Shown piece after piece: positions 8,515-18,600 of a stretch of DNA of 64,000 bases (positions within the stretch are counted from its first letter, which is position 1; every line of letters begins with the position of its first letter). Under the pieces are notes generated by a model. That model worked only from the letters and a program-made list of their open reading frames with translations, ran no database searches and was not told the DNA's origin. Origin of the DNA: Janthinobacterium sp. SUN073 (lineage in GTDB: Bacteria; Pseudomonadota; Gammaproteobacteria; Burkholderiales; Burkholderiaceae_D); assembly GCF_030397665.1 (NCBI RefSeq), contig NZ_JAPUBT010000012.1, positions 124,001 to 188,000 of the forward strand. The letters are read 5' to 3'. The translations under genes were made by a program, and so were the position numbers.

Positions 8515-8887
8515 ATTTTGTGGTCTCGAAAAATGCTCTAGGATAGTTTCAGCATGCGCATCATACAGTGCATTGCCAGGCACCGACGCTTTTGTCTGCG
8601 CAATGCCTTGTGACTTGTGGTCTTGTCAAGCGGCCAATGATAAGCGCCTATTGAAGAATTCGGCAAGTTATCTGCAAGCAAGAATGCGCCAGCGCAAACA
8701 CAATGGGCTGGCGTGTGCGCCGGTGCAGGGCATCTTAAAGGGGATGGCGCGGCAGCGGCGCCAGGATCGGGCCCAACGGCTGCAGTGGCAGCCGCAAGAC
8801 AGCATAAAAATGTTCAGGGCAAGGCGCAGCGTCGCAGACAGTACGCCAGTACGGCAAGACGCTGTAACGCCGCCATGGACATTTTTA
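8515..8887. other. 373-base gap between topB and smg
   Basis: This stretch holds the upstream region of topB and, at its right end, one copy of a dispersed hairpin element (8804-8887). A perfect TTGACA occurs on the topB strand at 8624-8629 but has no convincing -10 at the right distance. I see no coding sequence here. Confidence 0.5.
8804..8887 (+). repeat. Hairpin element, family B, copy 1
   Basis: An element of about 84 bp with end arms ATAAAAATGT and ACATTTTTAT and a core that is about 84% identical to 52412-52486. The core folds as one long hairpin: CAGCGTC pairs with GACGCTG, and inside it GTAC-GCCA-GTAC forms a tip. Its right end touches the smg stop codon. Strand is given as the one on which the differences between the two copies keep pairing through G-U wobbles. 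See findings. Confidence 0.75.
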
Positions 8888-9352
8888 TTAGTGCAATAGG
8901 CGGGGAGGCAGGTCTTCGTCGTCTACAAACAGGTCGTCGAACATCAGCGCGTCCGGTTCCTTGCCCTGGCTCCACAGCAGCATGAGCACGATGACTTTCA
9001 GCTTGCCCAGCGAAACGGGGGCCTCGTCGAGCGCCAGCGCCCGTTCGATGACGATTTCACGCTGCAGCGGCGAGAGCACCTTGGCGCTTTCCAGGAACTG
9101 GATGAAACCGATGGCGGCCGTGCCCAGCACGTCGCTTTCCTGCTTGACATAGAAGCGCGTGCCTGTGGAACTGGCCGTCAGGGTTTGCTCGACACCGGCC
9201 ATGGCGTTCAAGTCCGTCAGCCAGACAAGCGCTTCGGAAATCTCCACGTCGTCGAAACCGACGGCCGACAGTTTGCGCGCCAGGACTGCCGGCTCGGGGC
9301 AGGCGTCGGGGCGATAGTAAGTCTCGTAGAGGTACACCAGGATATCGAACAT
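8888..9352 (-). CDS. smg: Smg protein (DUF494 family)
   Basis: A 154-residue protein matching the Smg/DUF494 family from its first residues ([20 protein letters not shown]). This family is widely found beside dprA and topB in beta- and gammaproteobacteria, exactly as here (dprA is 94 bases upstream, topB downstream). Its biochemical role is not established. It is acidic and helical, with no signal peptide or membrane segment. The stop codon abuts a dispersed hairpin element. Confidence 0.88.
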   Translation of the reverse strand: MFDILVYLYETYYRPDACPEPAVLARKLSAVGFDDVEISEALVWLTDLNAMAGVEQTLTASSTGTRFYVKQESDVLGTAAIGFIQFLESAKVLSPLQREIVIERALALDEAPVSLGKLKVIVLMLLWSQGKEPDALMFDDLFVDDEDLPPRLLH

Positions 9353-9446
9353 GGCTCTACTCTATCAGCTAAGTTCGCTGCGACACAAGGGTGCGCACCG
9401 ACAAAGCACGCCCGTGCGGCAAGGCCGCCACACAAGTGACAAGCTG

Positions 9447-10550
9447 TCATTTGCAGCGTTGAAACAGTCCTCCCGGCAAGCGTTCAAGCAAGCCCGCCAG
9501 CTCCAGCGCCAGCAATTCGCCCATCAGCGCGCCCATGGCCAGGCCGCTGCGCGCGGCCAGGGTATCGGCATCGAGCGGATCGTGCCCCAGTGCGGCCAGC
9601 AGGGGCGTCTCGTCTGCCACCACTGGCGGCACAAGGGGAACGCCGCCCAGCCAGTGCAACTCTTGTAGCACGTCATCGGCCGACTCGACCAGCTTGGCGC
9701 CCTGCTTGATGAGCGCATGGCAACCCTTGGCCAGGGTGGCATGGATGGAACCGGGCAAGGCATACACATCGCGCCCCTGCTCGCCGGCCAGGCGGGCCGT
9801 GATCAGGGAGCCCGATTGCGCGGCCGCCTCGATCACCAGCACGCCGCGCGCCAGACCGCTGATCAGGCGATTGCGACGCGGAAAGTTAGCTGGCATGGCC
9901 GGCAAGCCCAGCGCGTACTCGCTGACGATGCAACCTTGTTCGGCAATTCTTTGCGCCAGATCAAGGTTGCGTCGCGGATACACCAAATCGGCGCCCGTGC
10001 CGATCACGGCCACGGTGGCGCCCGCACCGCGCAAGCCGCCCTCGTGCGCGTGCGTGTCGATGCCCAGCGCCAGCCCGGAAATGATGGTCAGGCCCGCCGC
10101 GCTGAGGGCGTGGGCAAAGGCGGCCGCATTCTGCATGCCTTGCGCGCTGGCATTGCGGCTGCCGATGATGGCCACGCCGGGACGCGACAGCAGTTCCACC
10201 CGCCCCCGTACATATAACAATAGCGGCGGATCGGCGATTTCCAGCAGCAGGGGCGGATACGCGGCATCGGCCAGGGTCAGCACGGCATTGCCGGGCCGTT
10301 GCAGCCACTGCAGGGTGAGCGCCAGCTGGCTGTTGGCCACCGGCTTGGGCGGCTGCACGATGGCACGCGCCACGCTGACCGGCACCACCTCGCGCAAGGC
10401 ATCGAACGGCGCGGCAAAGATTTGCGGCGGCAAGCCGAAGCGGGCCAGCAAGGCGCGCGCCGCCACCGGCCCCACGCCGGGCAGATGCTGCAGGCGCAGC
10501 CAGCCCGCCAGTTCCGTGGCCGTGTCTGCCGTTGCTGCAATTGCATGCAT
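9447..10550 (-). CDS. dprA: DNA-processing protein DprA
   Basis: A 367-residue protein that binds incoming single-stranded DNA and loads RecA during natural transformation. It has an N-terminal helix-hairpin-helix part (LPGVGPVAARALLARFG), a Rossmann-like core with AIIGSRNAS, SGLALGIDTHAHEG, GTGADLVYPRRN and EYALG, and the C-terminal winged-helix region seen in longer DprAs. The start at MHAIAATAD is preceded by AGTGAGG; a longer in-frame reading upstream has no family similarity. It leads the dprA-smg-topB gene row and is divergent from def, a common proteobacterial arrangement. Confidence 0.94.
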   Translation of the reverse strand: MHAIAATADTATELAGWLRLQHLPGVGPVAARALLARFGLPPQIFAAPFDALREVVPVSVARAIVQPPKPVANSQLALTLQWLQRPGNAVLTLADAAYPPLLLEIADPPLLLYVRGRVELLSRPGVAIIGSRNASAQGMQNAAAFAHALSAAGLTIISGLALGIDTHAHEGGLRGAGATVAVIGTGADLVYPRRNLDLAQRIAEQGCIVSEYALGLPAMPANFPRRNRLISGLARGVLVIEAAAQSGSLITARLAGEQGRDVYALPGSIHATLAKGCHALIKQGAKLVESADDVLQELHWLGGVPLVPPVVADETPLLAALGHDPLDADTLAARSGLAMGALMGELLALELAGLLERLPGGLFQRCK

Positions 10551-10853
10551 GACAACCTCACTGTGTACTGTGCCCTCCCATGCTAGCGCCCTGCCAGACA
10601 CGCGATACCGACGCGCGCAAGGATGCGTGCAATGGCGCTGCAAAACGGCCCCGCATCCACAGCGCCATGGGCGTCTGTGATAAAATTTCCCTTTGCAGCA
10701 AACGAATAGCGCACTGGCAAACGCATCTGCCGCGCCGTTGCGCCATACGCGCCCCGCCGTAGCGCATACGAATAAAATAGCCCTGCCATCGTCCGCATGG
10801 CCCAGGCATGAATAATCCGGCGCACCGCGCCCACCTTAACCAGTCGAATCCGT
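10551..10853. other. 303-base divergent upstream region of dprA and def
   Basis: Both promoters should lie here. TAAAAT hexamers at 10681 and 10773 could serve as -10 elements toward def, but neither has a good -35 partner. I see no repeat and no small gene that I would support. Confidence 0.4.
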
Positions 10854-11396
10854 ATGTCCATATTAAATATCCTGCGTTACCCCGATCCGCGCCTGCACAC
10901 GATCGCCAAGCCCGTCACCGAATTTGGCGAGCGCCTGCAAACCCTGATCGACGACATGGCCGAAACCATGTACGACGCCCCAGGCGTCGGCCTGGCAGCG
11001 TCGCAAGTGGACGCGCATATCCAGATGATGGTGATCGACATCACCGAAGAGAAAAACCAGCTGCAAGTGTTCGTCAACCCGGAAATCACCTGGGCCAGCG
11101 AAGAAAAGCAGGTCTACGACGAAGGTTGTTTGTCCGTGCCCGGCGTCTACGATGGCGTCGAGCGTCCGGCCCGCATCAAGGTGCGCGCCCTGGACCGCCA
11201 CGGCAAGCAGTTCGAGCTGGAAGCCGATGGCTTGCTGGCCGTCTGCATCCAGCATGAGATGGATCATTTGCTGGGCAAGGTATTCGTCGAATACCTGTCG
11301 CCACTCAAGCGCAACCGCATCAAGGCCAAGATGATCAAGGAAATCCGTGGTCTCGAGCGCGAAGCGAGTCTGCGCGCTCAGAACCGCCGCTTCTAA
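10854..11396 (+). CDS. def: Peptide deformylase
   Basis: A 180-residue metalloenzyme that removes the formyl group from the N-terminal methionine of new proteins. All three signature motifs are present: GVGLAASQ (residues about 43-50), EGCLSVPG (cysteine metal ligand) and QHEMDH (two histidine ligands and the catalytic glutamate). It is encoded just before fmt, whose product adds the formyl group to initiator tRNA; the pairing is widely conserved. Here a 116-bp repeated element follows the def stop codon directly and separates the two genes. Confidence 0.97.
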   Translation: MSILNILRYPDPRLHTIAKPVTEFGERLQTLIDDMAETMYDAPGVGLAASQVDAHIQMMVIDITEEKNQLQVFVNPEITWASEEKQVYDEGCLSVPGVYDGVERPARIKVRALDRHGKQFELEADGLLAVCIQHEMDHLLGKVFVEYLSPLKRNRIKAKMIKEIRGLEREASLRAQNRRF

Positions 11397-11512
11397 CACC
11401 TGACCAAACCTACTGCGCGTCGCGACTTGCGGCCTGCGATGCTCACTGTGCTCCAGCACAGTTCCGCTTCTCAGCCACAATTCGCTTCCGCTCGCTACGG
11501 TTTTGTAAGGTG
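11397..11512 (+). repeat. 116-bp structured element, family A, copy 1
   Basis: Starts at the base after the def stop codon. It begins CACCTGACCAAACCTACTGC and ends CTACGGTTTTGTAAGGTG, so the ends are inverted repeats. In the middle, ACTGTGCT-CC-AGCACAGT forms an 8-bp hairpin, and TTGCGGCC can pair with AGCCACAA further out. Two more copies of the same length are at 20004-20119 and 42399-42514. Confidence 0.85.
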
Positions 11513-11624
11513 TTAAAGGAGTTTTTGCAGTACTGCTGATAGACTAAGCAGCAACAGTCGCCGTAACACCATGCCAGCCTGGCGCCTCCGGCGCGGGCCT
11601 GCGCACCTCACGTCAAGGAACCAT

Positions 11625-12581
11625 ATGAAAGTGATCTTCGCAGGCACGCCTGAATTCGCCGCCACGGCCCTGAAAGACTTGCACGAAGCGGGATTCGACA
11701 TTCCGCTGGTGCTGACCCAGCCCGACCGCCCGGCCGGACGCGGCATGCAACTGCACGCCTCGGCCGTCAAGCAATATGCGCAACAGCATGGCATCGAGGT
11801 GCTGCAGCCCTTGTCCCTGCGCTTGGACAGCAAGGACCCGCAGCGCGCCGCCGAGGCAAAAGCGGCCCACGAGCGCCTGCTGGCCACCGATTACGACGTG
11901 ATGGTAGTGGCTGCCTACGGCTTGATCTTGCCGCGCAGCACACTCGACATCAAACCCTGCATCAATATCCACGGTTCATTGCTGCCGCGCTGGCGCGGTG
12001 CCGCACCGATTCACCGCGCCATCGAGGCCGGCGACGATGAAACGGGCGTGACCATCATGCAGATGGAAGAAGGCCTCGATACGGGCCCCATGCTGGCCAT
12101 CGAGCGCACGCCCATCGAAGCGGGCGATTCCACCGCCAGCCTGCACGACAAACTGGCCACCCTGGGCGGCAAGATGATCGTCGAGACCCTGCGCAAGATG
12201 CAACAGCAGCCGCTGGAAGCCGTGCCGCAGCCGGAAGCGGGCGTCACTTACGCGGCAAAAATCGCCAAGGACGAGGCGGCGCTCGATTTCAGCCAGCCTG
12301 CGCTGGAACTGGGCCTGAAAATCCGCGCCTTCAATCCGTTTCCCGGCGCCTGCGGCCAGGTCGATGGCGTCACCATCAAGATCTGGGCCGCCGAGGTACT
12401 CGAAGCGGACAGCAAGGAAGCGCCGGGCCAGGTGCTGGCGGCCGATGCCCAGCACGGCATCGTCGTGGCCTGCGGCGATGGCTCCCTGCGCCTGACGGAG
12501 CTGCAAAAACCGGGCGGCAAGCGCCTGCCCGCGGCCGAATTCATCAAGGGTTTCCCGCTGGAAGGCAAACGCTTCGTTTAA
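11625..12581 (+). CDS. fmt: Methionyl-tRNA formyltransferase
   Basis: A 318-residue enzyme that formylates Met-tRNAfMet with 10-formyl-THF for translation initiation. The N-terminal formyltransferase domain starts [16 protein letters not shown] and has the [14 protein letters not shown] motif with its catalytic Asn-His pair near residues 110-115; the C-terminal tRNA-binding domain starts around [13 protein letters not shown]. An AAGGAACC stands just before the chosen ATG. Length equals the family norm. It is followed by a strong terminator. Confidence 0.96.
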   Translation: MKVIFAGTPEFAATALKDLHEAGFDIPLVLTQPDRPAGRGMQLHASAVKQYAQQHGIEVLQPLSLRLDSKDPQRAAEAKAAHERLLATDYDVMVVAAYGLILPRSTLDIKPCINIHGSLLPRWRGAAPIHRAIEAGDDETGVTIMQMEEGLDTGPMLAIERTPIEAGDSTASLHDKLATLGGKMIVETLRKMQQQPLEAVPQPEAGVTYAAKIAKDEAALDFSQPALELGLKIRAFNPFPGACGQVDGVTIKIWAAEVLEADSKEAPGQVLAADAQHGIVVACGDGSLRLTELQKPGGKRLPAAEFIKGFPLEGKRFV

Positions 12582-12597
12582 GAACCTGGCGCCATAA

Positions 12598-12627
12598 AAA
12601 AAGGGCTTGCCGCGGCAAGCCCTTTTT
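12598..12627. terminator. Bidirectional terminator after fmt
   Basis: A perfect 30-base palindrome: five A, GGGCTTGCCG, its exact complement, five T. It serves fmt and the convergent protease gene. Confidence 0.9.
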
Positions 12628-12643
12628 ACGTCCAGCCACGGCC

Positions 12644-15112
12644 TTAGCGGCGCTGCACCTGCATCAAACGTCCGCCCACGGACGACGACAGGCTGACCTC
12701 GAAACGTCCGCCGGCCGGCAAGGCGCTGACGTCGACGCTGGCATTTCCACCCGTCAAGCCGCTGGCGACCACCGTCTTGCGGCCATCGGCTGCCACGTGC
12801 AGCACGGCCGCATACGGCTCCGCCTGGGCATCCCAAACCAGGGCCAGCTGGCCAGCGCTTTGCGTTACCTCAAAGCTGCCATCGTTGGCGGCCTTGCTGT
12901 GGCGCGCCGAACGCTCCAGCCGGGTCAATGGCTTACCATTTGACAATACTTCCACGTCGCTGATATCGCCCGGGTTGGCGAAACTGACGCGGAAGTGGCG
13001 CATGGCGCTGCCGCCGTGGTCGGCCACGGTGACCGCATCGAAGGGCAAGTCGATAGTTGCTCCCGATGACGTCAGCACCCGCAGGGTGTACGCCTGGCCG
13101 CTGCCGCTGGCCGCTGCGCCCACACGCGTGGACGAGGCAACGGCTGGACGCAAGGCTATACCGGCCGGCGTGATGCTGCCGGAAATGGTCAGGTAGCCAT
13201 TTTCTGCCACGGACATGCTGGCGGCCAACACATTGCTGCCCGTCATTTGCGTGCTGCGTTTTTCCAGGAATTGCTGCACCCGCGCATAGCTGTAGTCGGA
13301 GAACCAGGCGCCGCTGCAATAGCTCATCACGTCCTTCATCGGCGTGGCGCCATAGACGGCCTTGCTCAGCTGGCCGATGCTACCCGCATAGTCGCTGTTA
13401 TACAGCGGTTGCGGGCCCAGATTGCCATCCGTATACGGGTAGTCGGTCACCGCACCAGCCGGGTTGCCGCAGGCAACGTGCTGCAGCGAGTGATTGTGAC
13501 CCAGCTCATGCACGAGCGTGGTCAGCCATTCAGGCCAGCCATTGCCGAAGGGATCGAACGCCGCGACACTGATAGCACTGGCGTCCAGGCCGATGGCCGA
13601 GGTGCTGTCGCTGCCGCTGCTGCGTCCGTTGATATAGGCCAGGCCGGCGGCACGGGTGACAGACATTTTCGGTACGAAACCATAATAATAGGCGCCGCTG
13701 TCTTCCTGCATCCGCTTGCTTTCCAGCTCTCCCAGAGCAGTGCTCCACCAGCTGTCGGCCGTGCTGCTGCCAGGCATGCTCAGCGCAGTGCGCGTGGTGA
13801 TGCTGATATTTTCCGTCGCATACGGATATACGCGCAGCAGCGCGGCGCGGATATCCTTGGCGTCAGGCAGTTGTGCCACGCCATCATCGGTGCTCAAGGG
13901 CACGAGTACCAGACGGATGCGCGCCGCGCTGGAGACGGCCGGCGCCGCGTCCTGGCTCACTTGCACGCCATCATTGCCCACGGCCGTCACGCGTACGCGC
14001 ACGCCGGGCAAGATCCAGCCTGCAGGCAGGACGGCACTGAAATTGCCGTTGAAACTGTAATCGCTTTTCGCCGTCGGCAAGACCGATGGACCGCTCATGC
14101 TGATGCTGCCCAGGTTGCTGCCATTGGCGGCGGTCGCCACCAAGGTCACTGCGGGGCTAGCCTGGCCCACTTGCGTGGCCAACACGGACACGCGCACGGC
14201 GGCCTGCTTGCCGCGCGTCAGGCGCAAGGCCGTATTGCTGGCGTTCAGGTTCAGTACCTGCGCGAAATCAATGCTGCCCAAGGTAAAGGCCGACACCGTA
14301 CCCGCATTGACGGCGATGCGCGCAGCGGCTGACAGCATCACATCGCCCGTTGCCGAGCCTGGTGCAGACAACACCAGCTGGCTGGCATTGGCGCTGACGA
14401 TAAGGGCTGGCGTTTTGCCCACCGAAGCCGAGCTGACCTGGTCAAGATTGCTGCCCTGCAGCGTCACCGACAAGGTCCCGCTGTTGACAGCCGACGTGAT
14501 CGACGTCACGACCACGCTCGCCAAGACCTGGTACGTATCGCTGCTGATGGCATCGTTGTAAGGACCGCGCACCGTCAGCGCCCCCGTTGCCGCACCCAGG
14601 GGCACCAGCACGGTCACGCTGCCGGCCGTCTGGCTTTGCGGCGTCGCCGCAGCACCATTGCCAAACTGCACCGCCGTCACGGCGCCCATGCCACCGCCCG
14701 CGATCGTCACGCTGGAACCGACGCCGCCCATCGCTGGTGCGATGCTGCCCACGCTCAATGGCAGGTACACATTGACGTTATAGCTGGTGGCCGCCGTGCC
14801 GCTGGCGCTGACCAGGCTCAAGGCGCCCGATACGGGCACGCCCGGCATGGCCAGGGTCACGCTGGTGTCGCTGGCGGCGCTGGTGGCAAGCGTCACGCCG
14901 CCCACCTGGAAGGCCGTCACGCGGCCCAGGTTAGTGCCCGTGACTACCAGGCTGCCACCCACGGCGACGTTCGCCGCCGAAACGGCCGTCACGGCAGGAA
15001 TCACGACGGGATTGCCCGAGGTGGTCGCCACCACCGTGTCGCCACCACCACCGCCACCGCAGGCGGACAGACCCAACATGACAAACAATGCAACAAGCAA
15101 ATGGTTTTTCAC
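12644..15112 (-). CDS. Lipoprotein with TIG-like repeats and a metzincin-type protease domain
   Basis: An 822-residue secreted protein. The signal ends in a lipobox (LGLSAC) followed by a six-glycine linker. Residues about 35-280 contain three or more immunoglobulin-like TIG/IPT repeats, seen as repeated blocks such as GGSLVVTGTNLGRVTAFQVG and GSSVTIAGGGMGAVTAVQFG. Near residue 534 is HELGHNHSLQH, the metzincin spacing HExxHxxxxxH (Ser in place of the usual Gly), and about 75 residues later DVMSYC, a plausible Met-turn. It therefore looks like a cell-surface zinc protease of the M66/StcE kind, though this family label is uncertain. Substrate unknown. The start is the only one giving a lipoprotein signal. 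Confidence 0.82.
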   Translation of the reverse strand: MKNHLLVALFVMLGLSACGGGGGGDTVVATTSGNPVVIPAVTAVSAANVAVGGSLVVTGTNLGRVTAFQVGGVTLATSAASDTSVTLAMPGVPVSGALSLVSASGTAATSYNVNVYLPLSVGSIAPAMGGVGSSVTIAGGGMGAVTAVQFGNGAAATPQSQTAGSVTVLVPLGAATGALTVRGPYNDAISSDTYQVLASVVVTSITSAVNSGTLSVTLQGSNLDQVSSASVGKTPALIVSANASQLVLSAPGSATGDVMLSAAARIAVNAGTVSAFTLGSIDFAQVLNLNASNTALRLTRGKQAAVRVSVLATQVGQASPAVTLVATAANGSNLGSISMSGPSVLPTAKSDYSFNGNFSAVLPAGWILPGVRVRVTAVGNDGVQVSQDAAPAVSSAARIRLVLVPLSTDDGVAQLPDAKDIRAALLRVYPYATENISITTRTALSMPGSSTADSWWSTALGELESKRMQEDSGAYYYGFVPKMSVTRAAGLAYINGRSSGSDSTSAIGLDASAISVAAFDPFGNGWPEWLTTLVHELGHNHSLQHVACGNPAGAVTDYPYTDGNLGPQPLYNSDYAGSIGQLSKAVYGATPMKDVMSYCSGAWFSDYSYARVQQFLEKRSTQMTGSNVLAASMSVAENGYLTISGSITPAGIALRPAVASSTRVGAAASGSGQAYTLRVLTSSGATIDLPFDAVTVADHGGSAMRHFRVSFANPGDISDVEVLSNGKPLTRLERSARHSKAANDGSFEVTQSAGQLALVWDAQAEPYAAVLHVAADGRKTVVASGLTGGNASVDVSALPAGGRFEVSLSSSVGGRLMQVQRR

Positions 15113-15632
15113 GGCTGGCCCCCATGCTGATGCAGCGCGATGCCGGAGAGAACACGAGAGAAATGTGACATATTGGTGACTTTTGGTGAGAATTTACTTT
15201 CGAGGAACCAATATTATCGGTTAATTCGATTCCTAAAGACAACTATTGCTACTTTTGATTCATTAAAAACAGGCTGATATGGCAAAAATAATGTAAAAAT
15301 TTTTCCACATCCTGGTCGACATCCATTTCTGCCAATTTTGGCGGAAGAATTAACGTTTTGAGCAAGATTTTCAGGAATGTTATTTTCAGAAACAGGCCAG
15401 GCGCAAGGCGATGTGTTGCAAGAAAGCTTGCCGTGGGGCGAACGGCCGCTTTTGCTTAAAACCAAAGCAGCCTGATGCCGTATAATTTTAGACCCGGTGA
15501 AATCAGGCGATTGCCACCTTCTGCCCGCCCTACCCGGCTGGCACTCTCCGTCAGCGGATCCTGCTGACCCGCAACCGCCCCGTACCTGTCTTGTCGCCGC
15601 GCCGCCGCCCGTTTGCCTATTGAAAGCATGAA
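15113..15632. other. 520-base divergent region upstream of the protease gene and metH
   Basis: The left 300 bases are clearly AT-richer than the surroundings; the right 200 are GC-rich. A perfect TATAAT lies at 15481-15486 reading toward metH, without a good -35, giving a leader of about 140 bases. I looked for a cobalamin or SAH riboswitch before metH and saw no convincing conserved core. No gene is seen here. Confidence 0.45.
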
Positions 15633-18600
15633 ATGAACGATACCGTGATCCCCGCCATGTCCCCGACCGAAGCCACCTTGCGCGCCATTCTGGCGCAGCG
15701 GATCATGATCCTCGACGGCGCCATGGGCACGATCATCCAGCAATACAAGCTCGACGAAGAAGCGTACCGTGGCGGCCCCGCCGGCCGCTTCATCGATTTT
15801 GCCGCGCCGGCCGACAGTGGCGCGCGCGAATTGTTCGTTAAAGGCAACAATGAGCTGCTCACGCTCACCCAGCCGCACATCATCCAGGAAATCCACGAGC
15901 GCTACCTGGCGGCCGGCGCGGACCTGATCGAGACGAATACCTTCGGCGCCACGACGATCGCGCAAGACGATTACCACATGGCCCACCTGGCCTATGAAAT
16001 GAACGTGCAGGCGGCCAAGCTGGCGCGCGCCGCCTGTGACAAGTACTCCACCCCGGACAAACCGCGCTTCGTCGCCGGCGCCCTGGGCCCCACGCCGAAA
16101 ACGGCATCGATCTCGCCCGACGTGAACGACCCGGCCGCGCGCAACGTCAGTTTCGACCAGCTGGTGGCCGCCTACCTGCAGCAGACGCAGGGCCTGGTGG
16201 AAGGCGGCGCCGATGTGCTGCTGGTGGAAACCATTTTCGATACCTTGAACTGCAAGGCGGCCCTGTTCGCCATCGACCTGTTCTACGAGCAAAATCCGAC
16301 CGTCGTGCGCCTGCCCTTGATGATTTCCGGCACCGTCACGGATGCCTCGGGACGCATTTTGTCGGGCCAGACCGTGCCCGCCTTCTGGAATTCCGTGCGC
16401 CATGCGAAACCGCTGACCATCGGCCTGAACTGCGCGCTGGGCGCCGCCCTGATGCGTCCGTACGCGGAAGAGCTGGCCAAGATCGCCGACACCTTTGTCT
16501 GCATCTACCCGAACGCGGGCTTGCCCAACCCCATGAGCGATACGGGCTTTGACGAGTTGCCAGCCGACACGTCCGCCCTGCTGCGCGAATTCGCCGACGC
16601 AGGCTTTTTGAACATGGCGGGCGGCTGCTGCGGCACCACGCCCGAGCATATCGCCGCCATCGGCGAATTGCTGTCAAAGAACACGCCACGCAGCGTGCCG
16701 GCCCCATCGCACGACTTGCGCCTGGCCGGCCTGGAGCCGTTCGTCGTTAACGACGAATCGCTGTTCGTCAACGTGGGCGAGCGCACCAACGTCACGGGCT
16801 CGAAGGCGTTCGCGCGCATGATTCTCAACGAGCAATACGACGAGGCGCTCTCCGTGGCACGCCAGCAAGTGGAAAACGGCGCGCAAGTAATCGACATCAA
16901 CATGGACGAGGCGATGCTCGATTCGCTGGCCGCCATGACGCGCTTCCTGAACCTGATCGCCTCGGAACCCGATATTTCGCGCGTGCCCATCATGGTCGAT
17001 TCGTCGAAATGGTCGGTCATCGAGGCGGGCTTGAAATGCGTGCAGGGCAAGGCCATCGTCAACTCGATTTCGATGAAGGAAGGCGAGGCAGAATTCCTGC
17101 GCCAGGCCAAGCTGTGCCGCCGCTATGGCGCCGCCGTGATCGTCATGGCTTTCGATGAAAAAGGGCAAGCCGATACCTTCGAGCGCAAGATCGAGATTTG
17201 CGCGCGCGCATATCACTTGTTGATCGATGCGCTGGACTTCCCGCCGGAAGACATCATTTTCGACCCGAACATCTTTGCCGTCGCCACCGGCATCGAAGAG
17301 CACAATAATTACGCCGTCGACTTCATCAACGCCACGCGCTGGATCAAGGAAAACTTGCCGTACGCGAAAATCTCGGGCGGCGTGTCGAACGTGTCGTTCA
17401 GTTTCCGCGGCAACGATCCAGCCCGCGAAGCCATCCATACCGTCTTCCTGTACCACGCCATCAAGGCTGGCATGACCATGGGCATCGTCAACGCCGGCAT
17501 GGTGGGCGTGTATGACAACCTCGACCCGGAATTGCGCGAGCGCGTGGAAGACGTGGTGCTGAATCGCCGCGACGATTCCACCGAGCGCATGATCGAGATC
17601 GCCGGCACGCTGAAGGCGGGCGGCAAGGCCGAGGCGCAAACCCTGGCCTGGCGCGAAGGCACGGTGCAGGCACGCCTGTCGCACGCGCTGGTGCACGGCA
17701 TCACGCAATTCATCGTCGAAGACACGGAAGAAGCGCGCCAGGAACTGCTGCACAATGGCGGCCGCCCAATCCACGTGATCGAGGGCCCGCTGATGGCCGG
17801 CATGGACGTGGTCGGCGACCTGTTTGGCCAAGGCAAGATGTTCCTGCCGCAAGTGGTGAAATCGGCGCGCGTGATGAAGCAGGCCGTGGCCCATTTGATT
17901 CCCTACATCGAGGAAGAAAAGCTGCTGGAAGAAAAACGCACGGGTATCGTCGCCAAGCCGAAGGGCAAGATCATCATGGCCACCGTGAAAGGCGACGTGC
18001 ATGACATCGGCAAGAACATCGTCACCGTCGTCCTGCAGTGCAATAACTTCGAAGTGGTCAACATGGGCGTGATGGTGCCCTGCTCGGAAATCCTTGCCCG
18101 CGCCAAGGTGGAAAACGCGGACATCATCGGCCTGTCCGGCCTGATCACGCCGTCGCTGGAAGAAATGGCATATGTCGCCAAGGAAATGCAGCGCGACGAA
18201 CACTTCCGCATGCTGAAGATTCCCCTCTTGATCGGCGGCGCCACCACCAGTCGCGCCCACACGGCGGTGAAAATCGCGCACAACTACGAAGGCCCCGTGA
18301 TCTACGTGCCGGACGCCTCGCGTTCCGTGTCCGTGGCGCAATCGTTGCTGACGCCGGAACAGCGCGACAAGTATGTGCAAGACATCGAACTCGACTACGC
18401 ACGCATCCGCGAGCAGCACGCCAACAAGAAGGCGCTGCCCATCCTGCCCCTGGCGCAAGCGCGTGCCAACAAGATGCTCGTGCCCTTCGACGGCGCCTGC
18501 ACGCCTGTGAAACCGAAGTTCATCGGCCGCCGCGTGTTTAAAAATGTCGACCTGGCCACCCTGGCCAATTACATCGACTGGGGCCCGTTCTTCCAGACCT

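Noticed and set aside
15487-15632. Riboswitch (cobalamin or SAH) in the metH leader
   Set aside because: A leader of about 140 bases exists, but I could not find a conserved B12-box or SAH core. A covariance search would settle it.
16674-18458. Long minus-strand frame inside metH
   Set aside because: Antisense to a full-length MetH with all domains; composition is typical of a shadow frame.
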